From CADEDH01 sp047971245 (GTDB lineage: Bacteria > Actinomycetota > Acidimicrobiia > Acidimicrobiales > SZUA-35): a DNA stretch of 7,978 nucleotides. Below the pieces are notes generated by a model. That model made no database searches. It had not been told where the DNA came from and saw nothing but the letters and a program-made list of their open reading frames with translations. Made by a program: the position numbers and the translations under genes. The stretch spans positions 1 through 7,978 of the forward strand of contig JBKDZN010000303.1 in NCBI GenBank assembly GCA_047971245.1. Reading direction: 5' to 3'. The stretch's first letter is position 1. Every line of letters starts with the position of its first letter. Below, piece by piece: positions 1-6,032 of the stretch.

Positions 1-639
1 CACCCCCCGCTCCCAGACCCTGAGGTCGATCCGGTTGCGGTCGACGACCTCGACGATCTCCAGGTTGATCCCTCCGGGGTAGGAGGCCTCGACCACCGGA
101 CCCACCTTGGGGAGGTCGACGACGCCCACGGGGCCGACGACGGCCACCAGGTGCGGGTTGCCCATGTCCACCCCGACCTGGCGTTCGACGTCCAGGCCGA
201 GCGCATCGAATCCGGGGTAGGGGTCGGGCCCGGGCCCGGCCGGGCCGAGATCGACGGTCACCCACTGGGTGGCCGGGTCGTCGGGCTGGACGGTGGGGTC
301 GACCACGACGAGCCGGTCGCCGGCGTCGGTGTGGATCAGGTGGCGGGTCTGCCCGGTGGCGTCGTGCAACGCCTGGCCCAGGCAGCGCAGCCCGTTCCCG
401 GACAGCTCGGCCCGGCTGCCGTCCGCGTTCCACAGCAGCATCGTCCAGCCGGGGAGGGCGTCCCCGTCGTCGGGGGTGCGGTCGGCGACGACGGTGATGA
501 GACCATCCGCGCCGACCCCCCGGTGCCGGTCGCACCAGGCCACGGCCTCCACTGCGGTGACCGCCACCGCCGGGTCGATGGCAATGAGGAAGTCGTTGCC
601 GATGCCGTGGTGCTTGGTGAGCGTGAGGCTGGAGGTCAT
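1..639 (-). CDS. dapF: Diaminopimelate epimerase DapF (3' end beyond the window), Ser in place of the first catalytic Cys
   Basis: DapF interconverts LL- and meso-2,6-diaminopimelate in the cytoplasm, for lysine and peptidoglycan synthesis. The 213 visible residues follow the family closely: KHHGIGNDF (9-17), RGVGADGL (40-47), NADGS (71-75), GNGLRC (81-86), VDMGNPHLV (157-165), PGGINLEI (188-195) and WERG (209-212). The frame runs off the left edge just after WERGV, so the motif carrying the second catalytic Cys is not visible. The first catalytic Cys (normally in a CGNG motif) is Ser80 here, codon 402-400. The start is ATG at 639-637, 55 nt after the miaA stop, with no clear Shine-Dalgarno; the N-terminus begins normally just before the KHHG motif. 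The gene is probably co-transcribed with miaA, as is common in Actinobacteria. The family assignment is firm. Whether it is a normal epimerase is open because of Ser80. Confidence 0.93.
   Translation of the reverse strand, partial: MTSSLTLTKHHGIGNDFLIAIDPAVAVTAVEAVAWCDRHRGVGADGLITVVADRTPDDGDALPGWTMLLWNADGSRAELSGNGLRCLGQALHDATGQTRHLIHTDAGDRLVVVDPTVQPDDPATQWVTVDLGPAGPGPDPYPGFDALGLDVERQVGVDMGNPHLVAVVGPVGVVDLPKVGPVVEASYPGGINLEIVEVVDRNRIDLRVWERGV
225..241. repeat. GC-palindromic 17-mer, copy 1 (inside dapF)
   Basis: CGGGCCCGGGCCCGGCC occurs here and again at 736-752. It encodes Gly-Pro-rich residues in dapF. Its core CCGGGCCCGG is a perfect palindrome. Confidence 0.6.
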
Positions 640-662
640 CGATGCGTCCGGCTGGGAGCGAT

Positions 663-682
663 GGACCGGCCTCCGCCGGCCC
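663..682 (-). other. Hairpin in the miaA-dapF intergenic gap
   Basis: Read on the minus strand, two 8-nt arms (GGGCCGGC and GCCGGTCC) pair fully with one G-U, around a GGAG loop. The hairpin lies between the miaA stop and the dapF start. No T-run follows, so it is not a clear terminator. It could be an RNA-processing or stability element, or chance in GC-rich DNA. Confidence 0.3.
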
Positions 683-694
683 AGGGCTACAAAC

Positions 695-1687
695 CTACCG
701 TGCGGACGGGCCTGCGGTATCGGCGGCGACGGGGCCGGGCCCGGGCCCGGCCCACCACCGCTCGACGAGGTCGACCAGGTCGGTCCGGTCGGCGTCGAAC
801 CAGGTGATCCGGGGGTCCCGCCGGAACCAGCGTTCCTGACGGCGGGCGAACCGGCGGGTCCGGGTGACGGCGTCGGTCACCGCCTGGTCGAGGTCGGTCT
901 CACCGTCGAGGTGGGCGGCGAGCTCGGCGTAGCCGAGGGCGCGGGCCGCGGTGCGTGACCACGCCCGACGATCGAGGTCGGCCACCTCGGTGAGGAACCC
1001 GTCGTCGAGCTGGCGGCGGTACCGGGCGGCGATCCGCCGGTCGAGATCGGGCCGGGGCAGTCGCAGTCCGACCTGCCGGAACCGGGTCTCGGGGTAGTGG
1101 TCGACCCCGGGCCCGTAACTGGAGAACCGCCGGCCCGAACCGAGCGTGACCTCCAACGCCCGGACGATCCGCCGCCGGTTGGTGGCCGTGGTCTTCGCCG
1201 CCGCGTCGGGATCGAGCTCGGCCAGCCGGGCCCACAGGGCGGAGGTGGACGGCTCGGCCTCCACCTCTGCCCGGGCCTGGGGGAACCGGCCGGGCAGGGT
1301 GAACCGATCGACCACGGCCCGCACGTAGAGGCCGGTGCCGCCGACGACGATCGGGGTCCCGCCTCGCCGTTCGATGGAGGCCAGGGCGGTCTCGGCGTCG
1401 AGTTGGAACCGGGCCACGCCGTACTCCTCGTCGGCGCCGACCACGCCGACCACATGATGCGGCCCCTCGGCCGCGTCGGCGGCGGCGGGGGCCGCGGTGC
1501 CGATGCGCATGCCCCGGTAGACGGCCATGGCGTCGGCGGAGACGATCTCCACCCCACGGGTGCGTCGGGCCAGGGCCAGGGCCAGGGCCGACTTGCCGGT
1601 GGCGGTCGGACCCACGATGACCAGTGGGGGGCGGCCGGGAACCGTCCGGCGGTCCGGGCGCGCCCCGTCCCCGACGGCCGTCGTCAT
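695..1687 (-). CDS. miaA: tRNA dimethylallyltransferase MiaA
   Basis: MiaA transfers a dimethylallyl group from DMAPP to N6 of A37 in tRNAs that read codons starting with U. The 330 residues are near the usual length. Visible motifs are the Walker A loop GPTATGKS (26-33), SADAMAVYRGMRIGTAAP (50-67) with the conserved Asp52, PHHVVGVVGADEEYGVARFQ (76-95), VVGGTGLYVRA (114-124), NRRRIVRALEV (170-180), a GYAEL segment (252-256), and RTRRFARRQERWFRRDPRITWFD (276-298). In the usual DIGTAKP motif the Asp and Lys are Arg61 and Ala66. The last 17 residues are a Gly/Pro/Ala tail. The ATG at 1687-1685 overlaps the stop of the upstream APH-like gene as ATGA, which suggests translational coupling. dapF follows 55 nt downstream. 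The function is firmly supported. Confidence 0.97.
   Translation of the reverse strand: MTTAVGDGARPDRRTVPGRPPLVIVGPTATGKSALALALARRTRGVEIVSADAMAVYRGMRIGTAAPAAADAAEGPHHVVGVVGADEEYGVARFQLDAETALASIERRGGTPIVVGGTGLYVRAVVDRFTLPGRFPQARAEVEAEPSTSALWARLAELDPDAAAKTTATNRRRIVRALEVTLGSGRRFSSYGPGVDHYPETRFRQVGLRLPRPDLDRRIAARYRRQLDDGFLTEVADLDRRAWSRTAARALGYAELAAHLDGETDLDQAVTDAVTRTRRFARRQERWFRRDPRITWFDADRTDLVDLVERWWAGPGPGPVAADTAGPSAR
736..752. repeat. GC-palindromic 17-mer, copy 2 (3' end of miaA)
   Basis: Identical to 225-241; here it encodes the GPGPGP run of the low-complexity MiaA tail. The 10-nt core also appears at 1983-1992, 4439-4448 and 5143-5152. Confidence 0.6.
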
Positions 1688-2562
1688 GTGGTGACCGCGC
1701 CGGCCGGGATCACCGCGTCCAGCAGGACCTCGATCAACACCCCGTGGTCCAGGCGGACCAGGTCGATGTCGGCGCCGCCGGCCTCGGTGTACCCGGCCGC
1801 GAAGGCGACGACCCCGTCGACGCCGAAGACGGCGTGGAGCCGCCGCTGGATGGCGGCCAGGTCACGGTGGCGGTCGGTGACCCCCAGCCGGTCGAGGGCC
1901 ATCAACCCGGCCGGCTCGTCCCCGGCCAGGAGGATGGTGGCCGGTGAGGCCCGGCCGTGGCCCACGACGGGCGGCCCCGGTTCCGGGCCCGGTCGGCCGA
2001 CGGGACCATCGGCGGCGATGGCCAGGAGGCGATCCGGTTGATGGCGCCGGTACGGCTCCGGCAGCCGGTCGACGTCGAACCGGTGCTCGGCCACCGCCTG
2101 CTCGACCATGACCAGATCGGCGGCCCAACCCGCCCCGGGCGGGGCGTCGGTGGGATCGAGCCGGTGGAGCCGGGCCAGGGACCGACCCACCGCGGGGCAG
2201 ATGGCCACCAGCTCCGGGTGCCGTTCGGGCTGATCGGCGGGTTCACCGGCCGGCGGGTCGACGACCATCCACTCCCCGGAGACCGCGGCCACGGCACCGG
2301 GATCCAGCCCGGGGGCGTGTCCGGACCGGGAACGGTCACCCAACCAGGCCATCCGGTCCCGGGCCGCCCCGATGCCATCCGGGCCGCCGTGGTGGACCCA
2401 CCATCGGTCGCCCAGGCGCCACCAGCGCCCAGCCGGGTCGCCGTCGACCGGCCCGGTCGTTCCCGCCGACCGTGTCCCGTCGGCCAGGTCGGTCGGTTCC
2501 AGGGGAAGCCAGGGCTGATCGCCCACGATGTCGAGGATGGCTCGGGGGCAGTCGGGCACCAC
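1684..2562 (-). CDS. APH-fold (aminoglycoside phosphotransferase-like) protein, probable pseudokinase
   Basis: The 292-residue protein matches the APH(3') kinase layout. It has an N-lobe with RWWVHHG (53-59) and a RMAWLGDR stretch (70-77), a VGRSLARLHRLDP segment (125-137), and a C-lobe with HGRASPATILL (202-212), GLMALDRLGVTDRHRDLA (219-236) and a typical helical tail. In APH enzymes the two C-lobe motifs read HGDxxxPN and GFIDxGRLGVADRYQDLA. Here the catalytic Asp is Arg204, the metal-binding Asn is Thr209, and the second metal-binding Asp is Ala222. The N-lobe Lys also appears to be His57 or His58. The fold is well supported, but phosphotransfer is unlikely. The start is GTG at 2562-2560, followed by a second GTG. 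The gene overlaps miaA by 4 nt and lies 51 nt after the hydrolase-like gene. I infer a regulatory or binding role; the partner is unknown. Confidence 0.82.
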   Translation of the reverse strand: MVPDCPRAILDIVGDQPWLPLEPTDLADGTRSAGTTGPVDGDPAGRWWRLGDRWWVHHGGPDGIGAARDRMAWLGDRSRSGHAPGLDPGAVAAVSGEWMVVDPPAGEPADQPERHPELVAICPAVGRSLARLHRLDPTDAPPGAGWAADLVMVEQAVAEHRFDVDRLPEPYRRHQPDRLLAIAADGPVGRPGPEPGPPVVGHGRASPATILLAGDEPAGLMALDRLGVTDRHRDLAAIQRRLHAVFGVDGVVAFAAGYTEAGGADIDLVRLDHGVLIEVLLDAVIPAGAVTT

Positions 2563-2568
2563 GGTTCC

Positions 2569-2574
2569 ACTGTA
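2569..2574 (-). promoter_or_regulatory. Possible -10 element for a leaderless start of the APH-like gene
   Basis: TACAGT fits the actinobacterial TANNNT -10 pattern and ends 6 nt before the GTG start, the spacing expected for a leaderless transcript. No convincing -35 is present. It lies in the 51-nt gap after the upstream gene, so an internal operon promoter is possible. This is a sequence match only. Confidence 0.3.
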
Positions 2575-2613
2575 CGGCCGGCCCCGACCCGGGCGGCCGA
2601 CCCAGCCCCGGAC

Positions 2614-3423
2614 TCAGGCGGCCGAGCGGCCGCCGGGGGCTTCGTCGGTGGGGTCGTCGGTCGGTTTCGGCGGCTCGGCCCGGCACAGGCACGCCGCGAA
2701 CGACACCAGGGTGGCCGCCACCGCCTGGGGAGACACCACCTGATGGAGATGCTCGCCGGTCATCCGGTACGTGACCCAGCCGGCGTCCCGGGCCAAGAGG
2801 CGGGACTGTTCGTAGCCGACCCCGAACCCGAGATACCCCCGCCCCACCTCGTCGGGCAGGGCCGGCACCGGACATCCCTGATCGAACCAGGCCCGGGGGA
2901 CGGGACGGGCCTCGTCGAACACCTCCCGGCGGGCGCCGGGCTCGAAGACCAGGGAGGTGACCAGCGAACCCCACCAGCGCGGCCACGGCGGCATGTAGTC
3001 GTCCGGTCGGACCAGGCCGTCGAGCAGTTCGGCGTAGAACGGGCCACAGTCGGCGAACGACCGGCCGTCCGGGAAGCGGCCGTCCACACAGATCATGCCC
3101 ACCACCGGCCAGCCGTCGTCGAGGAGGCGGCGGACCGCCATCGGCAGGCGGGGAACCGCGGCGGAGTGGGCGGCGACGACGACCGGCAGATCGTCGTCGC
3201 GCTCATGATCGGCCAGCTCGTCCAGCCATGGCGCCACATGGTCGGGGTCGGCCGGTGTGGTCATGGTCGTCCGGGCCACGGTGGCCACATGACCGATGCG
3301 CCGCAGCTCCTCCGCAACCGCCCGCCAGCTCGCCGGTCCCAGCAGCGGGCTGGGAATCAGGAACCAACGGCATTGGGGCACGGGCAACTGGCGATCCGAT
3401 CCGCTCCGGGAGAGGAACCGCAA
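2614..3423 (-). CDS. Alpha/beta-hydrolase-fold protein with a divergent nucleophile elbow
   Basis: The protein has up to 269 residues and no signal peptide. The opening strand RWFLIPSPLLGPASW (19-33) resembles the first beta strand and oxyanion loop of actinobacterial alpha/beta hydrolases. A second strand, LPVVVAAHSAAVPRLP (79-94), leads into a nucleophile elbow AHSAA (85-89) with Ser87 where GxSxG is usual. Asp114 (ICVDGRFP) and His225 or His227 (GEHLHQVVSPQAV) are plausible acid and base. A Trp/Pro-rich cap segment DDYMPPWPRWWG (141-152) and GYLGFGVGYEQS (196-207) fit the same group. The longest start is TTG at 3423-3421; the in-frame TTG at 3387 or GTG at 3381 would begin a few residues before the first strand and is at least as likely. 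The substrate is unknown. It heads the minus-strand block with the APH-like gene, miaA and dapF. Confidence 0.75.
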   Translation of the reverse strand: MRFLSRSGSDRQLPVPQCRWFLIPSPLLGPASWRAVAEELRRIGHVATVARTTMTTPADPDHVAPWLDELADHERDDDLPVVVAAHSAAVPRLPMAVRRLLDDGWPVVGMICVDGRFPDGRSFADCGPFYAELLDGLVRPDDYMPPWPRWWGSLVTSLVFEPGARREVFDEARPVPRAWFDQGCPVPALPDEVGRGYLGFGVGYEQSRLLARDAGWVTYRMTGEHLHQVVSPQAVAATLVSFAACLCRAEPPKPTDDPTDEAPGGRSAA

Positions 3424-3433
3424 CCCTAAGCGA

Positions 3434-3461
3434 CGTCAGAGAACCCAACACAATTCTGACG
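3434..3461. promoter_or_regulatory. 7-bp inverted repeat in the divergent intergenic region (candidate operator)
   Basis: CGTCAGA (3434-3440) and TCTGACG (3455-3461) are perfect inverted copies separated by a 14-nt AT-richer spacer, giving 21 bp centre to centre, about two helical turns. A further direct half-site CGTCAG lies at 3505-3510, between the proposed -35 and -10 of the plus-strand gene. The layout suits a dimeric regulator of the divergent pair, but no regulator is identified. Confidence 0.35.
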
Positions 3462-3492
3462 CGGCGGTACGAGCCCGCCGGGACCGACCGAC

Positions 3493-3521
3493 TTGCCACG
3501 GGAGCGTCAGGTGGCTACGTA
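3493..3521 (+). promoter_or_regulatory. Candidate promoter of the SCO6745-family gene, leaderless
   Basis: TTGCCA (3493-3498) and TACGTA (3516-3521) are 17 nt apart, and the -10 ends 6 nt before the ATG at 3528. That places the likely transcription start at or next to the start codon, and no good Shine-Dalgarno is present. The -10 lacks the final T of the TANNNT pattern, so support is moderate. Confidence 0.4.
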
Positions 3522-3527
3522 CTGTGC

Positions 3528-4421
3528 ATGCCTGCACGCGACATCGCCCACCCCGCCGTGTCCCGCCGGATGTGGGAAGCCGTCGAACGGCTTCACGGGG
3601 TGTGCTACACCGCGCCCGAGGTTCGGGAACGAGGCGCGGCGGCCGGTCTGAAGGGGTTCTGGATGAACTACTTCGCCACCCGGGCCGCCCCGCTGGGCCC
3701 GGTGACCCGCCCGGTCGTCGCCAGCACCTTCTTCTACTACGGGCCCCGCCGGATCGCTCGGGCCATACCCGACGCCTGGCAGTTCTCCACCCCCGAAGCG
3801 GTGCTGGAAGCCCGGTTCGTGGCCATGGACGAGGCCCTCACCCGGCTCCTCGGCCCCGCCGGCCCGCAGACCACCGAGCTGCTGTCGCTCCTGCTCACCG
3901 CCGCGGAGGCTGGTCGGCCGGAGGGCCGGACCCTGTACGCCGGATGGGCCGACCTGGTGCCCCCGGAATCCCTCTGGGCCCAGGTGTGGTGGGCGGCCAC
4001 AGTCCTGCGGGAGCACCGCAGCGGCAGCCATCTGATCGCCCTGGCGGCCGAGGGCCTCGACGGCTGCGAGGCGGTGGTGTCCCATGTGGCGGTGGGTGAG
4101 GCGCCCGAGGCGTGGATCAGCGACGAGGCCGCCTGGGACGACGATGCGGTGTCCGCCGCCCGTCGTCGGCTGGTCGACCGGGGCTGGCTGCTGGCCTCGA
4201 CCGGGTTGGCCACCGAGGCGGGCCGTGCCGGCCGAACCCGGATCGAGCGGGCCACCGACCGGCTGGACCTTCCCCTGTGGCTACGGTTGGACACCGAACG
4301 GACCGAGCGGCTGGGCCGGATGCTCGACGCCCTGGCCCCGGCTCTGCCCCCTGACGATCAGCTCGATTGGAAGCAGCTCCACCGGCCCGGCGTGGCCGCC
4401 AGTGGCCCGGCCCCGGACTGA
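3528..4421 (+). CDS. SCO6745-family winged-helix protein
   Basis: The 297-residue soluble protein belongs to the actinobacterial family named after Streptomyces SCO6745, whose function is not established. Characteristic stretches are MWEAVERLHGVCYTAPEVRE (15-34), GFWMNYFATRAAPLGPV (43-59), IPDAWQFSTPEAVLEAR (80-96), WAATVLREHRSGSHLIALA (155-173) and GLDGCEA (176-182). The C-terminal DDAVSAARRRLVDRGWLL (205-222) followed by LATEAGRAGRTRIERATDRL (227-246) looks like a MarR-type winged-helix recognition and wing region. I chose ATG 3528 because family similarity begins there. The frame stays open upstream to 3228, but that part is antisense to the hydrolase-like gene and has no protein-like character. 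The gene is divergent from the minus-strand block and convergent with the kinase gene. DNA binding is inferred from the fold, not shown. Confidence 0.87.
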   Translation: MPARDIAHPAVSRRMWEAVERLHGVCYTAPEVRERGAAAGLKGFWMNYFATRAAPLGPVTRPVVASTFFYYGPRRIARAIPDAWQFSTPEAVLEARFVAMDEALTRLLGPAGPQTTELLSLLLTAAEAGRPEGRTLYAGWADLVPPESLWAQVWWAATVLREHRSGSHLIALAAEGLDGCEAVVSHVAVGEAPEAWISDEAAWDDDAVSAARRRLVDRGWLLASTGLATEAGRAGRTRIERATDRLDLPLWLRLDTERTERLGRMLDALAPALPPDDQLDWKQLHRPGVAASGPAPD

Positions 4422-4440
4422 GCACCGGGCGGATCGGGCC

Positions 4441-4465
4441 GGGCCCGGACGGCGTGTCCGAGCCC
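4441..4465. terminator. Strong hairpin between convergent genes, probable bidirectional terminator
   Basis: GGGCCCGGAC (4441-4450) and GTCCGAGCCC (4456-4465) form a 10-bp stem with one mismatch around a 5-nt loop. It lies 19 nt after the SCO6745-family stop and 4 nt after the kinase stop. There is no T-tract on either strand, which is common for terminator-like hairpins in GC-rich actinobacteria. Position is the main support. Confidence 0.55.
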
Positions 4466-4469
4466 GCCC

Positions 4470-6032
4470 CTAGCCGAAGGCCCGGGCTTCGAGGGGGTGG
4501 CTGATGACCACACTGGTCTCGGGCCCGACGGCGACCAGGCGGATGACGTCACCGGCCTGCCGGGGCGTGAGCTCCACCTGGTCGACCCCGGCGACGACCG
4601 ACCCGTCGGGCAGGACCCAGACCAGGGTCTCGACCCCGGTGGCACCGGCGCGGACGGTGATCGTCTGCCCGATCACCGGGTCCGGGGGGACGAACAGGGC
4701 CGCGGCGACCGTGCCCCGCTCGTCCGACACCCGGGTCACCCCGTCGTCCAGGACGGTCGTGACCGGATCGGCGACGGGGGTCCGGCCCGGACGGAGGGCA
4801 CCGGCGCCGAACCCGACGACGGCGGCCACCGCGATCAGCGGGGCGATCCACCACCGGGCGCGATGCCCCATCGGAGCCGGATCCGCCGGCGGTGGGGCCG
4901 GCCCGGTGGCCGCCGGCCCTGATCCGGCCCCGGCCGGGGCCGTCATCAGCTCGGTGGCCGGCTCGGCGATCCGGGTCGCCGCCGGCTCGGCGACGACGGT
5001 CGTGTCGGCCGAGGCCCCGGCGGGTGACGGACGGCCCGGCCCGGTCGGCGGCGTCCCGGCGCCGGCCTCGCCGAGCACCGCGGTGGCCGCGAGTTCGTCG
5101 GGGGCGGGGCCGTCGGGCCGGTGGGTCGGGGACCGGGCCGGACCGGGCCCGGTCGTGGCCGCACCACCCGGCGATCCGAGGGCGGTGACGACCCCTCGCC
5201 CCCAGCTGAGGGCGTCGGCGGGCCGGTCGTCGGGATCGGTGGCCAGACCCGGGCCGATGGCCGCGGCCACCACCGGATCCAGCCCCAGGCCGACGAGGGC
5301 GCCCACCGGATCGGGGCCGAGGTCGGCGGGGAGACGGTCGCCGATCACCGTCCAGGCCATGACCGCGCCGGCCGCGTAGACGTCGGCCCGGACGTCGACG
5401 GTGGTGATGTCCCGCCGCTGCTCGGGGGCCGAGAAGCGGGGGGTACCGCCCCCGACCGTGAGTCCCGAGCTGGCCCCGAGGTCCTTGGCGTACCCCAGAT
5501 CGGACAGGCACAACCGTTCGTCGGGTCCCAGCACCCCGTCGGCGGGCCGGGCCCCGGTCGCGGTGGTCGCCTTGATAAGGATGGTCCCGGGGCTCACGTC
5601 CCGGTGCACGAGGTCCTGGGCGTGCACCGCGGCCAGCCCGTCGGCCAGGCTCCGGGCGAGGACGATCAGTTCGGCCCGGGTGACGGCCACCCCCCGGGAC
5701 CGGGCCTGCTCCACCCGGTCGCCCCACTCCCCACCATCCGCGTACTCGAGGACCAGGAAGGGTTGGAGACCGGGGGTCTCCCCCACATCGAGGATCCGGA
5801 TCACGTGGCCGGAGTCGATGCGCCGCAGCAGCTGGGCCTCGCCCAGGAACCGCTCCCGCACGTCGGGGTCGAACACCCGGTTCTCGGCCAGGATCTTGAT
5901 GGCGACCGCCGCGTCGAGCCGCCGGTCCCGGGCCCGCCACACGGTGGCGAACGCCCCGGAGCCGATCGGTTCGACGAGGCGGTAGGGCCCGAGCTCGGCC
6001 CCGGCCGCGATCGGGCCGGCCGGTTCAGCCAT
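4470..6032 (-). CDS. Transmembrane Ser/Thr protein kinase with a beta-rich ectodomain
   Basis: The 520-residue protein has a cytoplasmic Hanks-type kinase domain (about 16-285): glycine loop GSGAFATV (24-31), VAIK Lys46, Glu65, HRDVSPGTIL (143-152), DLG (178-180), GTPRFSAPEQ (196-205), Asp217 and DDRP (268-271). A Pro/Ala/Thr linker follows (285-390), then one membrane span (about 394-412) and a C-terminal external domain of about 108 residues. The ectodomain is not PASTA; its alternating hydrophobic strands, including TLVWVLPDGSVV (469-480), suggest an Ig-like beta sandwich. The metal-binding Asn of HRDxxxxN is Thr150. The Ser at the usual Lys position (147) occurs in other bacterial kinases. 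ATG at 6032 overlaps the sigma gene stop by 8 nt (ATGGCTGA), so the two are translationally coupled. Likely partners are the sigma factor and the OmpA-like protein. Catalytic activity is probable but not certain. Confidence 0.93.
   Translation of the reverse strand: MAEPAGPIAAGAELGPYRLVEPIGSGAFATVWRARDRRLDAAVAIKILAENRVFDPDVRERFLGEAQLLRRIDSGHVIRILDVGETPGLQPFLVLEYADGGEWGDRVEQARSRGVAVTRAELIVLARSLADGLAAVHAQDLVHRDVSPGTILIKATTATGARPADGVLGPDERLCLSDLGYAKDLGASSGLTVGGGTPRFSAPEQRRDITTVDVRADVYAAGAVMAWTVIGDRLPADLGPDPVGALVGLGLDPVVAAAIGPGLATDPDDRPADALSWGRGVVTALGSPGGAATTGPGPARSPTHRPDGPAPDELAATAVLGEAGAGTPPTGPGRPSPAGASADTTVVAEPAATRIAEPATELMTAPAGAGSGPAATGPAPPPADPAPMGHRARWWIAPLIAVAAVVGFGAGALRPGRTPVADPVTTVLDDGVTRVSDERGTVAAALFVPPDPVIGQTITVRAGATGVETLVWVLPDGSVVAGVDQVELTPRQAGDVIRLVAVGPETSVVISHPLEARAFG

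Noticed and set aside
151..958. Plus-strand open frames across dapF and the miaA end
   Set aside because: The minus strand reads unmistakable DapF and MiaA motifs here; the plus frames show nothing.
1684..2562. Aminoglycoside resistance gene
   Set aside because: The fold matches APH, but the catalytic Asp, metal Asn and second Asp are all replaced, so a resistance kinase call is not supported.
1957..3429. Plus-strand open frame of 490 codons
   Set aside because: It is antisense to the APH-like and hydrolase-like genes, has Gly/Pro/Arg/His-rich composition without any domain, and reflects scarce stop codons in GC-rich DNA.
3228..3527. 100-codon N-terminal extension of the SCO6745-family gene
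   Set aside because: It is mostly antisense to the hydrolase-like gene, lacks family similarity, and a promoter-like sequence sits just before the ATG at 3528.
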